Shown piece by piece: positions 1 through 11,544 of a stretch of 64,000 bases of DNA (position 1 is the first letter of the stretch; the number at the start of each line of letters is the position of its first letter). This stretch comes from Amaurobius ferox (lineage: Eukaryota > Arthropoda > Arachnida > Araneae > Amaurobiidae), in NCBI GenBank assembly GCA_951213105.1, contig OX578152.1:100898568-100962567 (forward strand), in the 5' to 3' direction. Made by a program: the position numbers and the translations under genes. A model generated the notes under the pieces. It saw only the letters and a program-made list of their open reading frames with translations, searched no databases and was not told where the DNA came from.

Positions 1-770
1 ATATTTCAATCATATCAGCTATATTTCAGACTCCAGAGATAAATAATTTTGCGTTAAAGAAATTCAGTAATTCTTATACAATCCATCTTACAGCTTAATC
101 CTCATACTGCATACGTTAAAATTAGGCTGCGTTGTAGAAATAATCAAAGTTTGATGATTATTTAAACTAAAAAATATTGTAATTGCGTTGGCGCAGAATA
201 TAGATCCACAGAAATTACTCAAAAATAAAGCGGTTTTAAGACGGACGCAACACTAATATAAATTTAAAAGAACTTTAAAAATCACGATTTTGACACTAGG
301 AAAAAGAGATGGAAGACATATTTTATTTTGAAGTAGGTCACGTGATCTCTTCATATAATATGAGTGCAATTATTATTTTAATTTTTATTTGAAAAACTAC
401 CGAACATATCTTGCTGAAATTTTTTTCATATATTTCATGGGATAATTTGAATATTTCCTAAAATTTTCGAAGCAATTTGTGAATTTTAAATTTGCTTAAA
501 AAATGTTTGAAAAATTAGGGCCCATAGGGTTCAATGTATGTTATTTTTCAGCCCGGGTTCAATCCAAAACTCATTGGGTAATATTATTTATTTACATTCT
601 CATATGTCCCACAGATCGTTTCAGCAACGTGATAAAACTTCATTTTGATAAAGTCATTTTACGGCAGTTATCGTGCGAACGGACAGACAGACAGGCAGAT
701 AGACAGACAGACAGAATGAACAAAGTCTTAAACACTTTCAAACTATGTTATAAAGTGTGAAAAAACGATA
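1..770 (+). repeat. Family A interspersed repeat, 5'-truncated copy
   Basis: This is the distal part of the ~1.3-kb repeat I call family A, seen more completely at 4052-5319, 5447-6735, 16905-18210 and 43724-45030. It shows the shared block with a CAGACAGA tract (about 682-715), the phrase on AATGAACAAAGTC, and a decayed 3' hairpin near 730-758. The 5' part of the family lies outside the window. Short open frames across it are not conserved and I do not treat it as coding. It looks like a non-autonomous mobile element (see findings). Confidence 0.8.
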
Positions 771-1295
771 CTTAGAAAAAAGATTGTACTTTAATGAAAT
801 TTTAAAAATCGATACATGAAAATCTTAAAATTTAATACAATCGAGAAATGAAACTTTTAATTACGCACGAAAACAAAGAAACCGTGCTTAAAGAAAAGTC
901 AAGAAACACGTGTAAATATTCAGATTTCACAAACAGCTGTCGCATTGCGGACTTCAGAGTAATCTATATGCGGCCTGTTAAATTATAATTGTTAATTAAA
1001 ATGTTGGCTTTATTTTATATCTGGCAACAGCGGTATTTAAAAAAAATGTTTATGGCAACTCTCTCTTGTTTACGAGATCGAATAGTGTTTATAAAAATGA
1101 AATGTTTGTAACTTACTCAGTTCTTAATGTAAAATCATTATTAAAATAAAAACTTCATTATATATCTAAAAAGTATGCTTCTTGACATTAAGATATCTAC
1201 ATATAAAAACATGTTATGGGCCACCGGAGTAGTTTCCTAACAAAAAATTTATTTTGAAGAACGTTAGTGCATTGTGATAATAATAGAGCAACAAG
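771..1295. other. AT-rich stretch with half of an inverted repeat pair
   Basis: No gene is visible. The segment about 1080-1212 is matched in inverted orientation by about 3925-4050. Both contain the shared run ending in ATATCTACATATAAAAACATG, and the two lie 2.7 kb apart. They are probably two insertions of one small repeat. The rest is AT-rich sequence that I cannot assign. Confidence 0.5.
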
Positions 1296-1402
1296 ATGAA
1301 CTGTTTTATATTGATAAACTTAAAAACCAAGAAACCTTCTCTGTTTGGAAGTTTCAAATCACGATTGCCAGGGCTGTCCTGAAGAAAATTATTGAGAGTA
1401 TG
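1296..1402 (+). pseudogene. Possible Ty1/copia gag remnant
   Basis: One frame reads KLKNQETFSVWKFQITIARA. This resembles the start of Ty1/copia Gag proteins, where a K-L-x-x-x-x-F-S-x-W-K-F-Q motif is typical; compare NQGNYSNWKFKMEM in the copia element at 56206-57321. The similarity covers about 35 codons and nothing else of an element is recognisable around it. Chance resemblance or another retroelement origin is possible. Confidence 0.3.
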
Positions 1403-1994
1403 CGGTGTTGTCTCATTTAAAGGTTTTGAAATTTTTGAATCATTTAGGCAACATAATTGCCATTTTTAAGCCCATAAATCACTGTTTTCACAATATTAAT
1501 AGCTTAAGGCTTAACAGGACACACATATATATATATAATTATTTATTAATTATATAAATAAATAAAAGTGAAAAATAATAAAATAAGCTATAAAAAATTA
1601 GAAAATCAAAAAATCGGAAAATAAGATACATTAATATTAATGTTTTCAATTTTACTTTCGCTAAAAAAATTGTAACTTTAGCCAGTGTGAAACTATGATT
1701 TGAGCGCCCTTATAATGGTGTATAGCGGCATCCTCGGTTATCCGTTTCTTCAATGAATCTCTCGTTTAGTAAAAATTTTCATCTTTGCTTCATGTTCATA
1801 TTCCTTTTTGCTTATACGGGTAATAGTCCTGGCTCCTGCTCCGACTCACTGGACGGGTTTGGGAGTGTAGCTATGGACGTTCGTACTCCCTCCCTGGTTG
1901 TATTTCGACTTGTTCATTCGGATGTTTCTAGATAATTCAAGTTGTTGGGGTTGATCGCGTATACACGTGGTGCAGGAAGAAGGGTTCATGCCAT
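1403..1994. other. Unassigned AT-rich stretch
   Basis: No gene recognised. It holds a short TA-rich tract near 1525 and low-complexity A-rich DNA. The open frame at 1753-1935 has no recognisable motif. Confidence 0.5.
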
Positions 1995-2245
1995 ATATTA
2001 ATACAAATTTTGTTATATTCATTTTTTCATCTTTTGATGCCTGTAGTTTGAGTTTGAGCATTTATAGTAATGTACTATTGTTCAATTTGAAACAGGCATT
2101 TGTTTGGGTTAATTAGAATTAAATACTCAGACCTGAAGATGAATTTAATTCTGATTAATCATCGAAGTTGGACCGGTGCTGTTCTTTTCTCTATCGGCAT
2201 TATGGCCGTGGTTTTGCTTCTATGGTGATGTTAATATTATTTGAA
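1995..2245 (+). repeat. Interspersed repeat (family E), inverted copy at 29545-29765
   Basis: About 240 bp matches the reverse complement of 29545-29765. Shared landmarks are the ACCGGTGCTG/CACCGGCCC segment, the block reading GGCATTATGGCCGTGGTTTT, and the CATCTTTTGATGCCTGTAGT block. The two copies differ by scattered substitutions, so this is an old dispersed element of unknown class. Terminal structure and coding capacity are not visible. Confidence 0.65.
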
Positions 2246-2261
2246 TGTTTTATTATTACAT

Positions 2262-2305
2262 TTTTTTAACACACACACACACATACACATATATATATAT
2301 ATATG
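2262..2305. repeat. (CA)n/(TA)n microsatellite
   Basis: Tandem CA dinucleotides pass into TA dinucleotides just after the family E copy. Confidence 0.9.
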
Positions 2306-2558
2306 TTAATAGATTAACAGATTTGGATCATTTAGTAACTTAGAACGCTTCCTATTTTTCTATTTTTTTCTGCACTTACTTTTGTTTTCTTGTAACTTTT
2401 CACACACACTCACACACTTACTTTAATATTACCTACATTCTCATTAATATTACCTAATTCTCATTCCTTCCTTAATACCCACTAATATTATAAAAAAGTT
2501 ATTTCCATCATATGGCGACATCAGTTTACACTTTTATTAAAACACCAAGAAAAAAAAA

Positions 2559-3317
2559 ATCTGATGTGGGCAGCACATGACTTTCCCTGCAGACTTATAT
2601 CCATGTTCTCTAAATTTTAATTAAATTTAATTCACTTTCAATTCAATTTTCGTTCTCATTTGGTAACTGGACTTATTTTCAAGGGTGGCGTAGAGAAAAT
2701 ACGAAGAAACTAAAATATCTCGAGAACGGCTGTTCCTAGTGTAATGAGGTTGGTCTTATTCTTTTCTTCGTTAAAAATTACGTATAAAACTAGCATTCAA
2801 TGGATATATTTGAGCATACGTAGTTTTTATTTTAGATTTTGACGATTTTTGCTGGCTATTTTGCAAAAAAAAGGCAGGTTATTTTTTTTTCCGAATCTTA
2901 ATAAAATCTAATCAGCACCAGAGTAACCCACAAGCGACTTATCACCCGAATTTTGTGAAATTCAGTCTAATAGTTTTTCAGCTAGAGTGGATGCAGGCAA
3001 TTTTTGTGGGCCATTTCGCAAAAAAGAGGCGGGTTCTTTTATTTCGAATCGTACTAAAAACTAATCAGCAGCAGGGTCACACTCAAGTGACTTACGTAGC
3101 AAATTTTATGAAATTCTGCCCATTAGTTTTTGAGTTAGAGTGGATACATACATTGCACAGGCACACAGACAGACACACGCACAAACATCAGGCTAAAAAT
3201 AGTTTTTTCGTATTCTAGCGGTCTCGAAACGTGTAGATCCGTCGAAAACTCGAGTTGCGGTTTTCGGCATGATTCCAATACTTTCCCTATACATTGCCAT
3301 GTATTGCAGGGAAAGTA
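2559..3317 (+). repeat. Family B repeat, near full length
   Basis: It starts at ATCTGATGTGGGCAGCACATG and ends at a hairpin whose arms are ACTTTCCCT and AGGGAAAGT (about 3280-3317). The 5' subterminal ACTTTCCCTGCA is the exact inverse of the 3' terminus TGCAGGGAAAGT. A short CA/CAGA tract (about 3155-3185) precedes the 3' end. Two internal blocks resemble one another (phrases on GCAAAAAAGAGGCGGGTTC and AATTTTATGAAATTC), so part of it is internally duplicated. Other copies are at 13195-13939, 19252-20066 and 34829-36098. It is non-coding. Confidence 0.8.
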
Positions 3318-4051
3318 AAAAACATTTGCATCATAGAGAAGAGTGGTCAAAAAATTATATTTACTTCCCTGTCAATTCTTTCACACGTTCACAGTTTAGC
3401 TAATAGTCTGTAGCTATAGTAACCTAGTAACTAATATAAAATATTACTAGAAACAAATATTTGGGGCAGGCAGCTTCGTTAGAAGTGGGAGGAAATTGAA
3501 TTGATACCTTACACGGCTAAGGGCTTCTCAAATTTTTGACAACAAAAAGGGAAGTTCATTTAAATAGTGTTTGGTGCAAGCTCAAGGTGGCAGTTGCCAC
3601 TTTCATCAGTTTTTCAATCCTCTCCTGGTCGTACGCATGATATTATTTTGAGACTTGGGGGATTCAGGGGTTTTCCTTATTTCCTCATTTGTTTCCATTT
3701 AAGTTTGTAAATGGCTAGCAAAAAAACAAAAGGCCGAACTTTGTTGAAAGTTGTCAAAAAACCAGCAAATACAAAAACTTTCTTGATACCTTGAGAGTAC
3801 GCGGCGAGTATTATATCTTCGACGATTCTATTTTTGTTATGTTGTTGCTTAGTGTGTAAAAATGCATAAAAAACGTAACTATCATAACGTGAATAAGCAA
3901 AAACTTTACATAGAAAGATAACTCTAAAGACCATGTTTTTATATGTAGATATTTTAATGTCAAGAAGCATACTTTTAAGATATATAATGACGTTCTTATT
4001 TTGATAATGATTTTGCATTAAGAATAGATCAAGCTACAAACATTTCATTTT
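3318..4051. other. Unassigned stretch plus the inverted partner of 1080-1212
   Basis: No gene recognised. About 3925-4050 is the minus-strand counterpart of about 1080-1212. The open frame at 3677-4018 on the minus strand runs through that repeat and is not supported as a gene. Confidence 0.5.
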
Positions 4052-4096
4052 TAACACTTTACAACAAAGTTGAAAAGTGTTTATGACTTTGTTCAT

Positions 4097-4130
<34 letters not shown>

Positions 4131-5319
4131 CGTTTGCACGATAACTGCCGTAAAAATGACTTAATCAAAATGAAATTTTAGTATGTTGTTCAGACGGTCT
4201 GTAGGACCTATGGGAATATAAATGAATAATATCACCCAATTAGTTTTGGATTGAATCCGGGTTAAGCGGATTTAAAATTCACAAATTGCTTCGAAAATTT
4301 TTGGTAATATTCAAATTGTTCTATAAAATATATAAAAAAAAATTCAGCGAAATATATTCAGTAGTTTTTTAAATAAAAATTAAAATAATAATTACACCTC
4401 TTATATGAAACGATCACGTGACCATGATATGAAACGATCACATGACCCACTTCAAAATGATATATGGCATCCATCTTGTTTCAAAATCGTGATTTTTTTA
4501 AGTTCTTTTTAATTCATATTGAGTGTTGTATCCGTCCTAAAACTACTTTATTTTTGCTTAAATTCTGTGCATATCTACATACTGAAACAACGCAATGACA
4601 ATATATTTGAGTTTAAATGCTCATCTAAATTTGATTATTTCTACAACTAAGCCTATTTTTCACCTATGTAAAATGTAAACAGCAAAATATGTAGAATGAG
4701 TTGTATTAGAATTCCTGTATTTTTTTAACACAAAATAATTTAGTCCATGGAGTCTGCATGGCTGATATGAATGAAATATTAATTGATTTTATAAAGAGAA
4801 GGACGATTTTTTTCGATGAAGTTTTAAGCATAGAGTTTAATTATTTGTAGCTCCATGGTCTTAAATAAAGTGTTTAAATAAAATAAATTATTATAGTATT
4901 GTGATGAATGAAATGAATGGGAGAAAGTTATGAATGAAATCCTGTTTTAATGAGAGATCCAGGCGTGTTATTTTTCTATGACGTCATTTGAATGAATTTC
5001 AGTTGTTTTCGATGAAGTTTTCAAATATAATAAATTATCGTAGTATTATGATAATTCTAAAACTATTACCGAGGAATGTATAACATTTTAGAGATGTTTA
5101 AACCAGGCAATTTATATTTCAATGCCGTCATTTGAATGAAGTTCATTTTTTTCGATGAAGGTTTAAGTTTTCAAATATAATAAATTAATGTAGTATTGTG
5201 ATAAGTTTTAAAATATTACCGAGGAATGTATTGCATTTTAGACTTTTTTAAATAAAATTGCATTGAAGTTGGAAAGTATTTCATAATCAATGCTTTAAGC
5301 ATGATTGATCTTTCTTGTT
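4052..5319 (-). repeat. Family A repeat, full-length copy
   Basis: Read on the minus strand it starts with AACAAGAAAGATCAATCATG (at about 5319) and a small palindrome around GCTTAAAGC. It then carries the subterminal motif AACACTTTCCAACTT and ends at 4052 with a hairpin whose arms are AACACTTT/AAAGTGTT plus CAAC/GTTG. A (GTCT)n tract (about 4098-4130 on the plus strand) lies just inside the hairpin. Length is about 1.27 kb and I see no coding capacity. Confidence 0.85.
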
Positions 5320-5446
5320 ATTTAGATCAGAAAGAAAAGTAAGTTGTTTTTCCGTTTCGTTGAGAAAAACAACTTTCTTCTGTATGATTCCGTTTCTTAC
5401 AGATGTTACAAAAAGAACGAAAAAAAAAACAATTTTCTTCATTATA

Positions 5447-6735
5447 ATTATTAACACTTACGACATAGTTGAAAAGTACTTAAGACTTTGTTCATTTTGT
5501 CTGTCTGTCTGTCCGTTAGCACGATAATTGCCGTAAAAATTACTTCATCAAAATAAAAGTTTAGTATGTTGTTCAAACGGTCTGTGGTACCTATGGGAAT
5601 ATAAATGAATAATATCACCCAATAAGTTTTGGATTGAAGCGGGGTTGTAAAAATGAAATACATTGAACCCTATGGGACATAATTCTTCAAACATTTTTCA
5701 AGCGAATTTAAAATTCACAAAATGCTTCGAAAGTTTTAGGAAATATTCAAATTATCCCATAAAATATCTAAAAAAAATTTCAGCAAAATATATTCAGTAG
5801 TTTTTTTTAAATAAAAATTAAAATAGTAATTACATCCTTTATATGAAGAGATCACGTGACCCAATTCAAAATAAACTATGTCATCCATCTTGTGTCAAAA
5901 TCGTGATTTCTAAAGTTTTTTTTTCATTCATATTTAGTGGTGTATCCGTCCTAAAACCGCTTTATTTTTGCTTAAATTCTGTGCATCTACATACTGAAAC
6001 AACGCAATTACAATATAGTTGAGTTTAAATGATCATCAAACTTTGATTATTTCTACAACGAAGCCTAATTTACACTTAGGGAGAATGTAAACACCAAAAG
6101 ATGTAGAATGAGTTGTACAAGAATTGCTGCATTTCTTTAACGCAAAATTTTTTAGCTTATGGAGTCTGCAATATAGCTGATATGAATGAAACATTCATTG
6201 ATTTTACACAGAGAAGCAAACGATTTTTTCGATGAAGTTTTAAGCACAGTTAAATTACTTGTACCCTCATGGTTTTAAGCTTTTGAATAAAATAAATTAT
6301 TATAGTATTGTGATGAATGAAAGGCATGGAAAAAAGTTTTAGAATGAAATGCTGCTTTTATAGAGAGCCAGTCGATTTATATTTCGATAACGTCATTTCA
6401 ATAAAGTTCATTTGTTTTCGATGAAGTTTTCAAATATAATAAATTATTGTAGTATTATGATAATTTTAAAAATATTACCGTGGAATGTATCGCATTTTAG
6501 AGATGTTTAAACCAGACAATTTATATTTCAATGCCATCATTTTAATGAAGTTCATTTTTTTCCATGAAGCTTTAAGTTTTCAAATATAATAAATTAATGT
6601 AGTATTGTGATAATTTTAAAAATATTACCGAGCATCACAATGCATCGCATTTTAGAGATGTTTAAATAAAATTGCATTGATGTTGGAAAGTGTTACATAA
6701 TCAATGTTTTATACATGATTGATCTTTCTTGTTTT
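5447..6735 (-). repeat. Family A repeat, second copy in the same orientation
   Basis: It has the same structure and order as the copy at 4052-5319, and lies only about 130 bp from it in the same orientation. The 3' hairpin is partly decayed (AACACTTACGACATAG on the plus strand). The CTGT tract is shorter. Two close same-strand copies are compatible with repeated insertion or with tandem duplication. Confidence 0.85.
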
Positions 6736-7453
6736 TCTTACAGAGCTTACATTTCACATCTTTGGCGATTTTTACCAACATTTAAATTTTTAGATTTGTA
6801 GCTAAAGTTTTTTGTGTTCTGGATTTGTTGCACTTTCAGGACAAATGTTTATTACTTCCACATGTAAAACGGGTATTATCTTTTAATTTGAAAGAAACAA
6901 GATTTTCAATCTGGTTATCACTCCCTGCCAGACGATTTTCTTCATTTCACAACCTGGCTGTAAGATTTTCAATAGTTTTCTTTCCGATTTGTCTGCCGAT
7001 TCCCAAACACTCAAAAATAGTTAAATTTTTCAGGCAGTGTAGATAGTGCTTTCGAATTTATCATCTCGTTATCAATTTTTTTTTTATCCAGAGCATTTAA
7101 TCTAAAAGCTAAGTTTTCATTATAACTCATATGTGTGGAAATATTGGAACCTTTTCGAAATCGAAAGTTGAGAAATTCTTGAATTGTAGAATATTTTTGT
7201 TGATTAGTATAGCGATCAAAAATTATAGTTCTTTAAACATTTCATAAGTGGTCATACATTTTAAAATACGCATCATGCACTTACGATTTATTGTTGAAAC
7301 AATCATATGTTGTAATGTAGCGTGGCGTCTTTCTTCTTCCATGAAACTTGTTCTTGTTTCTTTTCGTCTAAGACATCTTATCCGGTAACAACTTCGAAAA
7401 TGCCTTTCGAATTGAAAGCAATCGTCAGGGCTGTCTCGAAAGGGTACGCGCTG
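6736..7453. other. Unassigned stretch
   Basis: No gene recognised. The plus-strand open frame at 6825-7046 has no motif I can name and no flanking splice context that would support it. Confidence 0.4.
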
Positions 7454-7700
7454 TATGCGCCGCTTACTCTCAAGAAATTTTGAAAACTACCGAGTACGCG
7501 CCGCTTACTCTCAAGAAATTTTGATAACTACCGAGTACGCGCTGCTTACTCTCAAGAAATTTTGAAAACTACCGAGTACGCACCGCTTACTCTCAAGAAA
7601 TTTTGAAAACTACCGAGTATGGGCCGTTTACTCTCAAGAAATTTTGAAAACTACCGAGTACGCGCCGCTTACTCTCAAGAAATTTTGAAAACAATCGAGT
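7454..7700 (+). repeat. 41-bp tandem repeat, about six units
   Basis: Units begin GCGCCGCTTACTCTCAAG, continue with AAATTTTGAAAACTACC and end GAGTAC. They repeat every 41 bp, with a few substitutions per unit and a last unit that is diverged. Since 41 is not a multiple of three, a protein repeat is unlikely, and the open frames that cross it are accidental. Confidence 0.9.
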
Positions 7701-8719
7701 ATTCAAAGGTTGCCAGAAAAACGTTACCTCGGGACGAGATTCCACTTCTCGTCGAGAGAATACCACATTTGGCAATTTATCCCTCTAAAACAATATTGTC
7801 AAATCCAAATTCTTTATATCGAACCTTACTTATTTCTATAATGAGATCTGCCTAAATTAGAGTGCAAGGCAAGTAGATTATTTTTGGTTTTTAAATAAAA
7901 ATAGAGTCCCTTTATAGATTTATAAAGGGATTTTATGTATTTATAAATACTTTAAAATGTAGTTTGGTATTAAAGTAACATGAGTATATTACGTTTTCCT
8001 GTTTATGATGGAAACGTGCGTTTGCATCTTGTGAAAGAACCGCTACTCCTGTTTTTAATGTAAATTATTTGATTTGTTGCTATTAAATTTTTATTTTTTT
8101 AATTTGGCCCGTTAATTATCCACTTCTGTACATGGTCTATCATAAGTTTTGAATTAATGTAGATCATTTAGATCACTAAATTAATAAAGTTACACACCTA
8201 TGATTTGCTTTTGGGCGATTAGACAAATGCGTAGCTAGAATCTCAATGGGTGTGACTTAAAGCGTGGGAGACTTTACAGTTCTGCATTTCGAGTTCCAAT
8301 GTTAATTCTATGAACAGACAGGGTTTAATTTACAAGACATGAAGTTCGGGGCCGCCCTTAGGGAGTGATACCACTCCAGTAGGGGCACTATAGGTTCTAG
8401 AGGAGATTCGGACGTCCAAGAAAATGTTAGACAAGAGAATACATGAAACATTTACAAAGACTGGCAAATAAAATAGTAAATGTTCGTAAGGGGTACAAAT
8501 GTACGGTTTGTAATGGGAATTTATGTTTGTAAGGGGGTTCATAATTTGTATGGGTAGACCTGATGGGGACCAAAGGCGTAATTTTTTGGGGGAGGGGGTG
8601 GGAGAGATTCCAAGCATTTTAAAATTTTAGGATTAACCGTCAATAACGAATAAAGATTTCAAATAAATACAAAATATTATAAATCAATACTTTAGACCTA
8701 AATAATTTATCTCTCTCTC

Positions 8720-8752
<33 letters not shown>

Positions 8753-9062
8753 AAACGAATAACTTTGCTTATACTTAAGCTATCTCGAACTACTTTAGTA
8801 ACTGTTTAAAAATCCCAGATATTCATAGTAAAATTTAAGGGCTCCGGTAGCGCTCATATAAGAAGTTGCCCCACGCATATTTTAAGCTGCGACTTTTAAT
8901 TTGATATGTAGGTTATAATTTTTACATCCCGGATAACTAGTCAATACTCAAAGAAATAATTTGTCGCTACTTGTGTTAGGATTCACACTAGGGCACACGC
9001 TGTATTTTATTTCAGCCCAGAATACACGCTTACAATTGTAAACGACATAAGTTGAAACATAC
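7701..9062. other. Intergenic or intronic stretch without a recognisable gene
   Basis: I looked on the minus strand for the next exon of the SLC17-like gene and did not find it. The stretch contains a (TA)n(TG)n microsatellite at 8712-8752. The minus-strand open frame at 8330-8617 has no recognisable domain. Confidence 0.4.
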
Positions 9063-9212
9063 TTGCGTGATGTTGAAATGGAGGACTGTAGACAAGAAGG
9101 ACGGGTGGACGGATATGAAGTAGAAGGTCATCCAGTACTGACCGAACATCCCCGCCAGTAGGGCCCAGAAGGGAACCGAGGAAGCCATCTTTGACCACGG
9201 GATGGACGATCC
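9063..9212 (-). CDS. SLC17/sialin-like transporter, exon 6 of those seen
   Basis: This 50-codon exon encodes the segment after the central cytoplasmic loop. It reads IPWSKMASSVPFWALLAGMF, then a membrane span rich in aromatic residues (QYWMTFYFIS) and an HPSFLSTVLHFNITQ tail. In SLC17 proteins the same place has the conserved pattern PW...SxPxWA...YxxxFYTLLxxxPxY...VLxF. On the minus strand the acceptor is TTTTCAG|GG and the donor is CAA|GTATGT, both phase 0, which matches the end of the exon at 11096-11226. The following exon, expected to start near a NGFLSxLPY motif, was not found in the remaining 9 kb. Confidence 0.88.
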
Positions 9213-9544
9213 CTGAAAATAATAAATCAAAAGATGTAACATTGTTGATCAATAAGTAAATTTGTGCAAAGGATAAGGAAAAAGTTTTATCATTATTTTT
9301 ACATGGATTATTCCATTTTATTCCAGATTTTCATGCAATGTATCTATACGTAAAATGCAATAGCCGTCAAATCATCTGATCTCCAGTTATTGTGTTCACA
9401 TCTCACAGACTACACAGGCGGCCATCGTTCCGAAAGTGTTCGAAATGGGTTCAAAAAGCCTGAAACCGTGTTTATGCATTAAAATCTCGAATTTGAAAAT
9501 GTATAAGGATCTTATGAAATTTATGAATATGTATACAATGTTTT
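9213..9544. other. Intron sequence without features
   Basis: This lies between the transporter exon at 9063-9212 and the satellite array. I see nothing recognisable in it. Confidence 0.5.
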
Positions 9545-10990
9545 CTAATGTATGAGAATATGAAAATTAATTTACATGATACAGTACAGAACTCAAAGAA
9601 GTCCTTTTACTATTCAGAAAACTTAGTACAAAAATGAATTCTATTTTTGAATTCTATAGCACAGTTTTCTATAATGTTTTTTTAACGTATGAGAAGATGA
9701 AAATTAATTTGCATGATACAGTACAAAACTCAAAGAAGTCAATTTTCAGTACAAAACTCAAAGAAGTCATTTTTTCAGTACAGAACACAAAAAAGTTATT
9801 TTTCTGATCAGCAAACCTAATGCAAAAATTAATGTTATCCTTAAATTCTCTAACAATATGAAAATTAATTTACATGACACAGTACAAAACTCCAAGAAGT
9901 CATTTATCAGTATAGGACTCAAAGAAGTCATTTATCAGTATAGAACTCAAGTCATTTCTTATCAGCAAACTTAATGCAAAAATAAATTCTAGTCTTAAAT
10001 TCTATAACATTGTTTTCTATAATGTTTTCTAAAGTATGAGAAGATGGAAAGTAATTTAAAAGATACAGCTCAGAACTTAAAGAAGTCATTTTTAGTACAG
10101 AACTCAAAGAAGTTATTTCTTTTGATGAGTAAACTTAATGCAAATTTAATTCTATTTTTAAATACTATAACAATATTTTCTATACTGCTTTCTAATGTAT
10201 GAGAAAATGAAAATTAATTGACAGGATACAGTACAGAAATCAAAAGAAGTCATTTTTTCTGATCAGCAAACCCAATGTAAAAAATAATTTTATTCTTAAA
10301 TTCTATAACAATGTTTTTTATAATGTTTTCTAATAAGATAAAATTAATTTACATTGTACAGTACAAAACTCAAAGAAGTCTTTTTTCTGATGAGCAAACC
10401 TAATGCAACAATTAATTTTAGTCTTAAATTCTATAGCAATGATTTTTATAATGTTTTCTAATGTATGAGAAGATGAAAATTAATTTACATGATACAGTAC
10501 AAAGCTCAAAGATGTCATTTTTTCAATAAATAACGTAAAGAAGTCCTTTTCCAGAGCAGCAAACCTAATGCAAAGATTAATTCTATTCTTAAATTCTATA
10601 ATAATGTTTTCTAATGTATGAGATGGTAAAAATTGATTTACATGATACAGTACAGAACTCAAAGAAGTCAATTTTCAGTACAGAACTTAAAGAAGTCATT
10701 TTTCTGATCAGCAAACATAATACAAAAATTAATTATATTCTTAAATTCTATAACAATGTTTTCTATAATATTTTCTAATGTATAAGAATATGAAAATTAA
10801 TTTATATTATACAGTACAGAACTTAAATAAGTTATTTTTTCTGATCAACAAACCTAATGCAAAAATTGATTCTATTCTTAAATTCTGTAACAATGTTTTC
10901 TATAAGGTTTTCCAATGTATGAGAAGATGAAAATTAATTTACAAGATAAAGTGCAGAACTCAAAGAAGTCCTCTCTCTGATCAGCAATCC
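9545..10990 (+). repeat. Satellite-like tandem array, ~150-bp unit, about ten copies
   Basis: Units carry the ordered blocks GAAAATTAATTTACATGATA, CAGTACAGAACTCAAAGAAG, CTGATCAGCAAACC, TTAATTCTATTCTTAAATTC and AATGTTTTCTATAATG. The spacing between successive CAGTACAG blocks varies from about 126 to 184 bp because some units lack or duplicate the GTACAGAACTC block. The array sits in the intron between the transporter exons at 9063-9212 and 11096-11226. Confidence 0.88.
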
Positions 10991-11095
10991 TAAGGGAAAA
11001 ATTTAAAGCTTAAATTATATTTAACATTTTTCTTTTTAACTGTTTTGTAGAAACTGTGGCATAAATTAAACAATTGACATATAAGAAGATTTTAC

Positions 11096-11226
11096 CGTAT
11101 TGATGTTTCTCTGTTCTGCATTTCGCGTTATGTACTTCAACTCGGAGTCTTTAATTACTGGATCTTCCTCGGGAAAATTGAAAGCACAGAGTTCAAGGAA
11201 CAGAACTAAAATAATGCCTAAGACAC
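11096..11226 (-). CDS. SLC17/sialin-like transporter, exon 5 of those seen
   Basis: This 131-nt exon supplies the missing link between the exons at 20551-20734 and 9063-9212. Acceptor CTTCAG|GT and donor ACG|GTAAAA are both seen on the minus strand. It completes a glycine codon split by the previous intron (phase 1), then reads VLGIILVLFLELCAFNFPEE, a membrane span followed by the loop, and then DPVIKDSELKYITRN. SLC17 proteins have a span ending in WLxxVxDxPxxHxxISxxExxYI at this point, so DSELKYI matches the ExxYI motif. Just before the acceptor there is a 28-bp direct duplication (11243-11270 and 11281-11308). The exon is short and diverged and was found by phase and motif matching. Confidence 0.82.
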
Positions 11227-11544
11227 CTGAAGAAAATGAGTTCAGAGAGATAATATACTTAATTTCAAAACCTACATATTCAGAGAGATAATATACTTAA
11301 TTTCAAAACACACAACATCAAATATGCTGGGTAATTAAAAAAAGATGGGCCAAACTTTACGAGGTGGTATAGTACAAACCAAACCAAGCATTTTTGCGTT
11401 ATAGTTTACCGGGTCGGAAATGAAACGTAAAGGCGCCAGTGGACGCTTACTCTTTGGGAAGCAGCCGCTCCTCAAACTTAAGGGTGAGCGTCAGTAAATC
11501 TTCTGCCCTATCCGCGCTTTGTTAACTTTCGCGGCACATATTTT

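Noticed and set aside
8330..8617. A 3' exon of the SLC17-like gene on the minus strand
   Set aside because: It lacks the expected NGFLSxLPY-type start and membrane segments, and no phase-compatible splice sites were seen.
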